Assembly (NCBI GenBank): GCA_017468985.1
Contig: JAFUHF010000008.1
Coordinates: 1-32,540, forward strand
Source of the DNA: Bacteroidaceae bacterium
GTDB taxonomy: Bacteria > Bacteroidota > Bacteroidia > Bacteroidales > Bacteroidaceae
DNA: 32,540 nt
Direction of reading: 5' to 3'
In this document: positions 23,250 through 30,224 of the stretch, piece after piece
Position numbering within the stretch: position 1 is the first letter of the stretch
Layout of the letters: the number at the start of each line of letters is the position of its first letter
Notes under the pieces: model-generated
What the model was told of the DNA's origin: nothing
Seen by the model: the letters and a program-made list of their open reading frames with translations, nothing else
Databases searched by the model: none
Position numbers and translations under genes: made by a program

Positions 23250-24911
23250 ATGCTTCAACATCTTCTGATCAGCAATTACGCCCTCATTTCTCACTTGGAC
23301 ATCACGCTAAAGGAGGGGTTCACCGTCATCACGGGCGAGACAGGTGCAGGAAAGAGCATCATACTGGGTGCCTTAGGCCTGTTGCTGGGTGGAAGATCGG
23401 ATGCAAAGACCATCAAGCCCAGAGCAAAGCGGTGTACCGTAGAAGCCACCTTCGACGTAAGCGATTTCCATTTGGAAGAATTCTTCGAGACCCACGACTT
23501 TGACTTCGACGGCAGGGAATGCATCATACGCCGCGAAGTGACCGACAATGGGAAAAGCCGTGCCTTCATCAACGACACCCCCACTTCCATTTCCACGCTG
23601 AAACAACTCTCATCACAGCTCATCGACATTCACTCGCAGCATCAGAATCTGTTGCTCAACAAAGAAGGATTCCAGCTCAACATACTTGACAGCCTGAGCG
23701 ACAACCAAACAATCCTAAAGCTCTATCAGGAACGCTATCAGCAGTATATGCAAACGGCACGCGAGCTACGGGAGTTTGAAGAACGCGTGGAACAGGAACG
23801 AAACAACATGGACTATCTCTCCTTCCAACTGGGCGAAATAGAGGCGGCACAACTACAGGACGGCGAGCAGGAAACGCTGGAAGAAGAAAGTACCTTCTTA
23901 GAACACGCCGAAAGCATCAAGGAGAGCCTTTACAAAGCCGACCGTCTGCTTTCGGACGATGAAGAAGGCATCTGCTCCAAGCTCAATGCACTGACGCGCA
24001 CCATGGAACGCCTTTCAACGGTGTATGCCAAGATGCAACCGCTCTGCGAACGCATAGATTCCTGCGCCATTGAGATAGAAGACATTGCCAGCGACCTTGC
24101 CACAGAGCTCTCGCGCACTACGTTCGACCCGAAACGCATGGATTACGTTACCGAACGCCTCAACACCATCTATACATTGCAGAAAAAGCATCAGTGCAAC
24201 AGCGTGAAGCAGCTCATCAATAAGGGAGAAACCTTGCGCAAGCAACTGGCGGAACTCAGCGACAGCGACGAAACCATAGAACTCTTGCGCAAAAAGAGCG
24301 AGGAACAGCTTAATCAAACCGTAGATACCGCTACACAGCTATCGGAAAGCCGCCAAGGCGCCACGAAAAAGCTGGAGAAGGAAATGCTGGAGCGATTGCA
24401 GCTGCTCGGCATGCCCAACGTGCGTTTCCAGGCCCAACTGTCCAAACTTTCGCAGCCAACGACCTCAGGAATGGACAGCGTAACCTTTCTGTTCAGCGCA
24501 AACAAGAATATGCCTTTGCAACCCTTGGCCACCATTGCCTCAGGGGGCGAGATAGCACGCGTAATGCTCTCACTCAAGGCCATTCTCTCCTCAAAAAGAG
24601 CCATGCCCACCATTATTTTTGACGAAATAGACACTGGTGTTTCTGGCCAGATGGCAGAACGCATGGGACGCATGATGCTCAACATGGGCAGCGAGGGGCG
24701 TCAGGTGATCAGCATCACCCATCTGCCACAAATTGCAGCACTCGGGAAGACTCACTACAAAGTATACAAGGAAGAAAACGACGAAGCCGCAGCCACACAC
24801 ATCGTGGAACTCAGCACCGACGAAAGAGTGACCGAGATAGCCCATATGCTCAGCGGAACGGAGATTACCGCAGGAGCAAAACTCAATGCACAAGAACTAC
24901 TTCAATTGTAA
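23250..24911 (+). CDS. recN: DNA repair protein RecN
   Basis: 553 residues, full length. SMC-like ATPase: Walker A GETGAGKS at 29-36, RSRAFIND-type segment (GKSRAFINDTPTS), LIDIHSQHQNLLL, a coiled-coil middle (about 155-370), then signature IASGGEIARVMLSLKAIL and Walker B TIIFDEIDTGVSG followed by VISITHLPQIAALG. RecN holds DNA ends or sisters together during double-strand break repair. It starts 24 bases after the DUF4835 stop and is followed 22 bases later by the TPR gene. No LexA-type box was recognised upstream. Confidence 0.95.
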   Translation: MLQHLLISNYALISHLDITLKEGFTVITGETGAGKSIILGALGLLLGGRSDAKTIKPRAKRCTVEATFDVSDFHLEEFFETHDFDFDGRECIIRREVTDNGKSRAFINDTPTSISTLKQLSSQLIDIHSQHQNLLLNKEGFQLNILDSLSDNQTILKLYQERYQQYMQTARELREFEERVEQERNNMDYLSFQLGEIEAAQLQDGEQETLEEESTFLEHAESIKESLYKADRLLSDDEEGICSKLNALTRTMERLSTVYAKMQPLCERIDSCAIEIEDIASDLATELSRTTFDPKRMDYVTERLNTIYTLQKKHQCNSVKQLINKGETLRKQLAELSDSDETIELLRKKSEEQLNQTVDTATQLSESRQGATKKLEKEMLERLQLLGMPNVRFQAQLSKLSQPTTSGMDSVTFLFSANKNMPLQPLATIASGGEIARVMLSLKAILSSKRAMPTIIFDEIDTGVSGQMAERMGRMMLNMGSEGRQVISITHLPQIAALGKTHYKVYKEENDEAAATHIVELSTDERVTEIAHMLSGTEITAGAKLNAQELLQL

Positions 24912-24933
24912 AAGATCCATATTCAGCTATATC

Positions 24934-26625
24934 ATGAAGAAATCATTCCGATATTTCCCAACATGCCTCACCCTATTGGCCATCTTACTACTGACGGTTC
25001 CGGCAAGCGCCGCAAAGAACAACGCCACTGACAAGGCCATCGTAAAAGTCCTCACCTACGACGCTCAGGACAAGCCGCTACAGACGGGTTACGGATTCTT
25101 CCTGTCGCAAAAAGGCGAAGCTATTGCGCCCTACACGTTGCTAAAAGACGCTTGCCGTGCAGAAGTGAAGGACAGCAAGGGAAAAACCTGGAAAGTAATG
25201 CGCATACAGGGAGCCAGCGACATTTACGACGTAGTAAAGTTCAGCACAGATTGCAAAGAAAGCCCTGCCCTGCCCCTTGCGCAGCAGCCGGCAACAAAAG
25301 GAGCCCAGGTAACGCGCTATCTGAGCAACGGGGACAAGGGACTCACCCCACTTTCAGCTCAAATCACCGAAGCAAAGAAGTATGACAACCTGACCTATTA
25401 TACTTTGACCTCGAAAGCCGACAATGCCACAGCCGGCACTCCGCTGCTTGACGATAAAGGTCAGGTGATCGGCATCATGCAGAAGAGTGCCGACAAAGAC
25501 CTTACGAAGAGCTATGCCGCCGACGTGGCCGTAGTACAGTTCCTTTCCACATCGGGCCTATCGGCCGGACAATCTGTGCTGCAAAGCATCCACATACCCA
25601 AACAGCTTCCGGCAGACACGCTGCAAGCCGCCACGTACCTTTATCTGCTTCAGACCAACAGCAGTGATTCCACGGCTTATCTTACAGCACTGGAGGACTT
25701 TAAACAGATCTTTCCACAAAAAGCTACGGGCTACGTGGAACATGCCGCATTCGCTGCTTCGCGTCAGCAATTTGCACAAGCCGAAACCGAATACGAAGCC
25801 GCATTTCAGCATGCTGACAATCAGGCAGAAGTACACTATAACTTCTCCAAATTGCTCTATCGGCTCAATATGTATAAGTCGTACCAGACTTACAAGGACT
25901 GGACACTGGAGAAAGCCTTGAACGAAGCGCAGCAGGCCTACGAGATTATGCCCATGCCCCTCTACCAACTGCAAATCGGTGATTGCCAGTTTGCCTTGAA
26001 GCAATACGATGCAGCATTTCAGACCTATCAGGCGGTAAATGCCTCCGACTTCCGCTCGGAGAAGACCTTCTTCTATGCTGCCCGTGCGCGCGAACTGATG
26101 GACGACGATTCTACCGTGGTGCTGGCCCTCATGGACAGCGCAATGTTCCGATTCCCCGAGCCCTATTCCAGCGAGGCCGGCCCGTACCTGCTGCAACGCG
26201 CACAACTGCGCTACAAATATGGCCAGTATCGCAAGTCGGCTCTCGACTTCGATGCCTACGAAAAGCTGATAGGTTCACACAACCTCAACGACAACTTCTT
26301 CTACATGAAGGAACAAGCCGACCTTGCCGCTCACATCTACCCCTGGGCCATGAGCGACATAGAAAAGTGTCTTTCCATCAGGCCCAACGATTATCTCTAC
26401 ATCGTGGAGAAGGCCATTGTCCACCTCCACGTAGGCGATTACGAAGAAGCCATCTATGAAGCACAGCGCGCAGCCAAAATTGACAGTAAGGGCGCCGATG
26501 CCTACAAGGTTATCGGCATTGCCTATGGTCAACAGGGCAATAAAACCGAAGCATTGAAGTATCTCAACCAAGCCAAGACCCTGGGCGATCCGCAAGTGGA
26601 TGAATGGATTGAAAAACTGAAGTAA
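24934..26625 (+). CDS. Exported TPR protein with an inactive trypsin-like domain
   Basis: 563 residues from ATG 24934 (MKKSFRYFPT); an in-frame ATG at 24886 lies inside recN and is rejected. A signal peptide ends near ASA-AK. About 30-215 follows a HtrA/trypsin-like pattern: GYGFFLSQKGEAIAPYTLL, YDVVKF, TAGTPLLDDKGQVIGI. In that alignment the His position is Thr68 and the Ser position is Ala167, while the Asp (Asp99) remains, so it should not cut peptides. From about 225 on there are tetratricopeptide-type helical repeats (for example PLYQLQIGDCQFALKQYDAA, ADAYKVIGIAYGQQGNKTEA). The protein is probably a periplasmic binding or scaffold protein. Its partner is unknown. Confidence 0.82.
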   Translation: MKKSFRYFPTCLTLLAILLLTVPASAAKNNATDKAIVKVLTYDAQDKPLQTGYGFFLSQKGEAIAPYTLLKDACRAEVKDSKGKTWKVMRIQGASDIYDVVKFSTDCKESPALPLAQQPATKGAQVTRYLSNGDKGLTPLSAQITEAKKYDNLTYYTLTSKADNATAGTPLLDDKGQVIGIMQKSADKDLTKSYAADVAVVQFLSTSGLSAGQSVLQSIHIPKQLPADTLQAATYLYLLQTNSSDSTAYLTALEDFKQIFPQKATGYVEHAAFAASRQQFAQAETEYEAAFQHADNQAEVHYNFSKLLYRLNMYKSYQTYKDWTLEKALNEAQQAYEIMPMPLYQLQIGDCQFALKQYDAAFQTYQAVNASDFRSEKTFFYAARARELMDDDSTVVLALMDSAMFRFPEPYSSEAGPYLLQRAQLRYKYGQYRKSALDFDAYEKLIGSHNLNDNFFYMKEQADLAAHIYPWAMSDIEKCLSIRPNDYLYIVEKAIVHLHVGDYEEAIYEAQRAAKIDSKGADAYKVIGIAYGQQGNKTEALKYLNQAKTLGDPQVDEWIEKLK

Positions 26626-26649
26626 TCCTTCCCCATATTTCCAAACAGC

Positions 26650-26682
26650 GCAGTCCCATTTCCCCAAAAGAAGTGGGACTGC
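26650..26682 (+). terminator. Hairpin after the TPR gene
   Basis: GCAGTCCCA (26650-26658) pairs with TGGGACTGC (26674-26682), 25 bases after the stop, with a further A/T extension into the loop. There is no T tract, so it may rely on Rho or mark the 3' end of the dnaN-recN block. Confidence 0.5.
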
Positions 26683-27073
26683 AACGATATTCGACGTTCT
26701 GAACTTCCAGTTTTCTTCACTATTTCTCACTCATTCTGTGTTATTTCCCAATTTCATTCACTAAATTTACAAACTGATAGCAATAAAGCAAATGGAAGAC
26801 TCCTGAAGATACTTCGCTTTTATCAGTTACAACCATCAGGACAGGAAAATGGCCGATTGGCTCCATCCGAAGATTGGAGCGATACCATCTGCCAGCCAAG
26901 CTGCGAAGGAGCAACACTACACTACCCTGGGATATTCGTCCCATTTTTCGTGACGAAATGGAGCTTTCGGGCGGAGTTTTGCCCAAGAAATCAGGACGGC
27001 CCTCAACCGGTCCAGGTTTCTCATCGTAGTCTGCTCATCGCACTCTGCCGCTTCAGCCTATGTCAACGATGAA
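26683..27073 (+). other. Non-coding stretch without a recognised gene
   Basis: About 390 bases with only short, unconvincing frames on both strands. An imperfect palindrome centred near 26952 (ccattttTCGTGACGAaatgg) is visible. Nothing resembling a known gene, RNA or insertion-sequence end was recognised. Confidence 0.4.
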
Positions 27074-27382
27074 AAGACCGGTCCAATCTGTCTTTGCAAA
27101 ACTGCAAAGCGAAAAAAGAATGGTCCAATCTGTCTTTGCAAAACTGCAAAGCGAAAAAAGAACGGTCCAATCTGTCTTTGCAAATCTGCAAAACGAAAAT
27201 GGAACGGTCCAATCAGCCTTTGCAAATCTGCAAAACGAAAATGGAACGGTCCAATCTGTCTTTGCAAATCTGCAAAACGAAAAATGACCGGTCCAATCTG
27301 CCTTTGCAAATCTGCAAAACGAAAAATGACCGGTCCAATCTGCCTTTGCAAATCTGCAAAACGAAAAATGACCGGTCCAATT
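27074..27382. repeat. 42-bp tandem array, seven full units plus partial ends
   Basis: Units begin with GGTCCAAT at 27080, 27122, 27164, 27206, 27248, 27290 and 27332, each exactly 42 bases apart, with a partial eighth at 27374 and a partial end before the first. Units 6 and 7 are identical; units 1-2, 3-4 and 5-7 form sequence classes. Each unit has a palindrome TTTGCA-N4-TGCAAA, extended to CTTTGCA-N4-TGCAAAG in units 1 and 2. Several unit junctions form GACCGGTC, also a palindrome. As 42 is a multiple of three and the unit lacks stops in several frames, open frames run through it on both strands; these are probably by-products. There are no variable spacers, so it is not a CRISPR. Confidence 0.92.
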
Positions 27383-27716
27383 TTCCTCCAAATTGGGGCA
27401 AAAACTTTATACATCGGTACATCCTATTGAAGCATATATGCACATCCGAATTTTCTTAATCCGTTATTTATAAACACCTTACCACACCTATACAGATCCA
27501 ATTCATGAGGCAAGAGCCAGCCGAGGAAGGAAAAATCCAATGCCGAAGGAAATGCTTCGGAGCAAAAATGCTAACTTTGCATCTATAATGATGCCCACTA
27601 TTAGACGTGGGATATGAACATAGAGAACATGGACAATCTTTCCGCAAGAAGAACATCCAACTGATGCAGTAATACTTTGGCCACCTCATTCTTACCATTC
27701 CCATCTCAAGCCCACT
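27383..27716 (+). other. Non-coding stretch between the array and the RyR pseudogene
   Basis: AT-rich with no convincing gene. It holds two small hairpins (CCGAAG 27543-27548 with CTTCGG 27555-27560; CCCAC/GTGGG near 27595-27612) and a -7 box at 27572. Confidence 0.4.
27572..27579 (+). promoter_or_regulatory. -7 box upstream of the RyR pseudogene
   Basis: TAACTTTG matches TAnnTTTG, 138 bases before the pseudogene ATG. No -33 match. It may be the surviving promoter of the broken gene. Confidence 0.4.
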
Positions 27717-28008
27717 ATGCCCCATCAGCACTACACACCCCACCCCATCGACACTACGGACATCCACCTACCCGAGGAACTGCTGCCCCTCGTGGAGCAG
27801 ATGACCAAGAACGTTCACAACCTATGGGCGTAGGGGCGCATGACGGAAGGCTGGACCTACGGTCCTGAGCGCAACGACACCCTGAAGCAACACCTCTGCC
27901 TGATGCCCTACGAAGAGCTGCCAGAGAGCGAAAAGCAGTATGACCGCAACTCGGGCCCTGAGCACCCTGAAGCTCATCATGAAACTGGGCTTCAACATTT
28001 CGCGGTAA
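27717..28008 (+). pseudogene. RyR-domain protein, broken by a TAG codon and a +1 frameshift
   Basis: From the ATG at 27717 the frame reads HPIDTTDIHLPEELLPLVEQ, then MTKNVHNLWA, and meets TAG at 27831. The same frame resumes GRMTEGWTYGPERNDTLKQH, then MPYEELPESEKQYDRNS, and an extra G near 27954 shifts the frame. ALSTLKLIMKLGFNISR then ends at TAA 28006. WTYGPERND, PYEELPESEK and YDRN are the hallmarks of the RyR domain (ryanodine-receptor repeat), found in about 100-residue bacterial proteins. The intact protein would have been about 96 residues with the domain over most of its length. Two independent lesions support decay rather than sequencing error. Confidence 0.8.
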
Positions 28009-28065
28009 GCACGGCAGCCACGGACAGACGGCTCTCAACAGTGGAAGAAAAAAGGAGGAGAATAT

Positions 28066-28096
28066 TTTTCCCATCGGCAATCTTATACTAACTTTG
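28066..28096 (+). promoter_or_regulatory. Promoter of the zeta-like kinase gene
   Basis: TAACTTTG (28089-28096) with TTTT at 28066-28069, a 19-base spacer: the -7 box is perfect and the -33 is one base off TTTG. The start codon lies 28 bases downstream. Confidence 0.6.
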
Positions 28097-28123
28097 CAAT
28101 CAAAAACCAAGCAGTAACCACGC

Positions 28124-28705
28124 ATGGCACAGAAGATCTACATCATTGCCGGATGTAACGGAGCAGGAAAGACCACGGCTTCGCTCACACTGTTGCCGCA
28201 GATATTGCAGTGCGAAGAATTTGTGAACGCTGACGAAATAGCGCGCGGATTGTCGCCGTTTCATCCGGAAAAGGTTTCGATGGAAGCCGGCAGGCTCATG
28301 CTGGAAAGGATTTCGTCGCTCATGCAGCGGCGCGAAACCTTTGCCTTGGAAACCACGCTCTCCACGCGCTCCTACCTGAGCCTGATCAAGAGGGCGCACA
28401 AGGCCGGCTACCAGGTGGAACTGCTGTATTTCTGGCTGTCGAGCCCCGAGGTGGCCATCAGGAGGGTGAAGCAGAGAGTGGCCGAGGGAGGCCACAACAT
28501 TCCCGAAGACGTGATCCGCCGCCGCTACGACGCCGGAATACGCAACCTCATCAACATCTACAGCGGCGAGGTGGACCGATGGTTTATCATTGACAACAAT
28601 ACGGGCCAGTCGGCTGTGATAGCCGAAATGAACGGAGGCATTACGAAGATTTATAACTTCGACCGATTTAAACGTATCATGGACCATGGACTCAGCAGGA
28701 AATAA
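28124..28705 (+). CDS. Zeta-toxin-family P-loop kinase
   Basis: 193 residues. Walker A GCNGAGKTT (10-18, Lys16), VNADEIARGLSPF with Asp37 (substrate-facing Asp of zeta toxins), ETTLS at 76-80, LLYFWLSSPEVAIRRVKQRV, and GGHNIP followed by the Arg-rich lid VIRRRY. These are the marks of the chromosomal zeta-toxin-like group; classical zeta/PezT enzymes phosphorylate UDP-GlcNAc sugars, but the substrate of this group is not established. No epsilon-type antitoxin lies upstream; instead the 3' end overlaps by 20 bases a 71-codon gene. Toxicity is not shown by the sequence. Confidence 0.88.
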   Translation: MAQKIYIIAGCNGAGKTTASLTLLPQILQCEEFVNADEIARGLSPFHPEKVSMEAGRLMLERISSLMQRRETFALETTLSTRSYLSLIKRAHKAGYQVELLYFWLSSPEVAIRRVKQRVAEGGHNIPEDVIRRRYDAGIRNLINIYSGEVDRWFIIDNNTGQSAVIAEMNGGITKIYNFDRFKRIMDHGLSRK

Positions 28706-28901
28706 GCTCTCGCCCTATGCACGAATGGTGCAGCGCGGACTGGCCATGAGCAATCGCCGCCTGCTGGAATGGAACGCCACACTTGGACGCACCCTCATAC
28801 TGGGTCAAGACGACGGAAGCTACGAAGAACGCGACGCCCGAACCTATCTGGAAGAAGCCCGAAATTCGGCATGGTGGACCGAAAACTTTCCGATGAGCTG
28901 A
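28686..28901 (+). CDS. Small companion of the zeta-like kinase (71 residues), possible antitoxin
   Basis: The ATG at 28686 lies 20 bases inside the kinase gene in another frame. The product starts MDSAGNKLSPYARMVQRGLA, is charged, and carries a predicted helix around SNRRLLEWNATLG, a short hairpin-like TLILGQDDGSYEER, and ends TENFPMS. The KLSPYARMVQRGL start is, to my recollection, a recurring feature of small proteins encoded after such kinases. No DNA-binding motif is visible. An antitoxin or adaptor role is an inference from the gene pair only. Confidence 0.65.
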   Translation: MDSAGNKLSPYARMVQRGLAMSNRRLLEWNATLGRTLILGQDDGSYEERDARTYLEEARNSAWWTENFPMS

Positions 28902-28962
28902 AGCCTGCCCACGGAATCCTGTCCTCAACATCCCCAACCGCCATTCACATAGAAGCAATCCC

Positions 28963-29003
28963 AAAAAGAAAGGCACATCTCACGAAAACCTGCGAGATGC
29001 GCC
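28963..29003 (-). terminator. Terminator of the secreted-protein gene at 29089
   Basis: Arms GGCACATCTC (28972-28981) and GAGATGCGCC (28994-29003) pair with one mismatch around a 12-base loop. On the minus strand the stem is followed by tttctttttgg. It lies 85 bases after the 29089 stop and may also slow readthrough from the zeta pair. Confidence 0.65.
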
Positions 29004-29088
29004 CTACGGTGCGAAATAATTTGAAATATATACACTTCCTGATAGCTTCGCAACGCTGACCCGAGGCCGAAGCATTGCGACAGAGGAC

Positions 29089-30027
29089 TCAGAACGAGAG
29101 CTTGAAGAAGTCGCCCTGCGCCTGAATCATGAGGTCGCCCTTATAGTAGGCACAGTCCTCCAGTTCGCCGAAAGTTGCCTGGGAAAGATCGATGACGTTT
29201 TGCATCACGCGGTCGCGGAGGTTCCACACATAGAGTATGGAGGGATACTTTTCAGTTCCCACGCCGGTGGGCATGAAGAGTTGGCCATTCTTGATGAAAA
29301 GTCCCTGGCCAATGGGCATGAAGGGAGCGGCATAGGTTTCTTCGAGCAGATAATTTTCAAGCAGGTCTTCGTTGGTAAGGGTGATGAGCCCGTCGGTGGC
29401 CTCGCTGAGATCGGGCAGGCGAAACTTTACGATGCGATGCTTGTTGAGCGGATTGGAATTGTCCACGGTATTGCCATAACCGTAAAGATAATTGTTGTCC
29501 ACGTCGATTACCCACTGGAGGGCGTAACCAAAGAGGTGCTTCACGTCGCGGAAGTAGATGGTCTGAATGAGCTCGGTATGCTTCAGGTCATTACCGATGC
29601 GCTCCACGTAGATAACGTCCTTACGCCCGTTGATGGTGCCGCGCTGGCACTGGCTCACATAGAGCAGGGGGAAGCGGTCGTCCTTGTCGTAGAAGGTGCG
29701 GCTGAAGGAAACCACGTTGCAGTGATTGTTCTTATTGAAGCTGGCCATCTTGAAAGGCTCGCCCAGCCGGGTGAGTTTATCGCCATCGGTCTGATAGAGC
29801 GTCATGTAGCCCGTATTTTGGCAACTTACCACGTAGTCGCCCCAAATGTCCATGCCCTGATAGCCCTCCTTGGGCTGGCCCTGCAGTTTGCCTAAGTGCT
29901 TGCACTTGAAGGTGCTTTCCGAAAGATTGATCTTGGTGCCGGAATAGGTAAATTCCTTGGCCTTCTGCCCATGAGCAAGCAGCGGAAGCGATGCCGTCAG
30001 GGCTACGAGGATGATGTTTCTAACCAT
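29089..30027 (-). CDS. Secreted protein of unknown function, beta-propeller-like
   Basis: 312 residues with a signal peptide (MVRNIILVALTASLPLLAHG-Q). The mature part shows repeated strand-turn blocks typical of a propeller (GYQGMDIWGDYVVSCQNTG, YMTLYQTDGDKLTRLGEPF, FPLLYVSQCQR, YALQWVIDVDNNYLYGYGN, SILYVWNLRDR). I do not recognise a named family or catalytic residues. It lacks a lipobox and an obvious T9SS tail. It is divergent from dnaK with its own -7 box. Confidence 0.8.
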   Translation of the reverse strand: MVRNIILVALTASLPLLAHGQKAKEFTYSGTKINLSESTFKCKHLGKLQGQPKEGYQGMDIWGDYVVSCQNTGYMTLYQTDGDKLTRLGEPFKMASFNKNNHCNVVSFSRTFYDKDDRFPLLYVSQCQRGTINGRKDVIYVERIGNDLKHTELIQTIYFRDVKHLFGYALQWVIDVDNNYLYGYGNTVDNSNPLNKHRIVKFRLPDLSEATDGLITLTNEDLLENYLLEETYAAPFMPIGQGLFIKNGQLFMPTGVGTEKYPSILYVWNLRDRVMQNVIDLSQATFGELEDCAYYKGDLMIQAQGDFFKLSF

Positions 30028-30064
30028 TTTATTTTCTTTATATACATTATTTATATTTTATATG

Positions 30065-30072
30065 CAAAGGTA
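30065..30072 (-). promoter_or_regulatory. -7 box for the secreted-protein gene at 29089
   Basis: Minus strand TACCTTTG matches TAnnTTTG, 37 bases before the start. No -33 at 19 bases. Confidence 0.55.
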
Positions 30073-30137
30073 CAAATTAGTTGACAACCGCCTCGGATTT
30101 CGTCAGGAAAAATAAAATCAGGGCTCGCCGGCGGCTT

Positions 30138-30154
30138 TTGGCACGCTTATTGTT
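30138..30154 (+). promoter_or_regulatory. Sigma-54-like -24/-12 promoter before dnaK
   Basis: TTGGCACGCTTATTGTT: the -24 half TTGGCACG is perfect, and the -12 half is TTGTT against TTGCW, at the right 12-base spacing (GG at 30140-30141, G at 30152). It lies 70 bases before the dnaK start. No TAnnTTTG box and no CIRCE repeat are visible in the 197-base gap, making this the best promoter candidate for dnaK. Confidence 0.45.
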
Positions 30155-30224
30155 TAAAGATTAGGTGTCGCTCCCAGAGGGCGGCAGAAAACAACAATAG
30201 AAATAACATAAAAAAGAACATATT

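Noticed and set aside
26741-26986. 81-codon minus-strand frame
   Set aside because: No recognisable domain or convincing start; treated as non-coding.
27074-27382. CRISPR array
   Set aside because: Repeats are contiguous at 42 bp with no unique spacers and no cas genes nearby.
27053-27414. Repeat proteins of 112-121 residues on both strands
   Set aside because: Open frames arise because the 42-bp unit is a multiple of three and lacks stops; several frames on both strands are equally open, with no signal peptide or start context favouring one. Not excluded, but not called.
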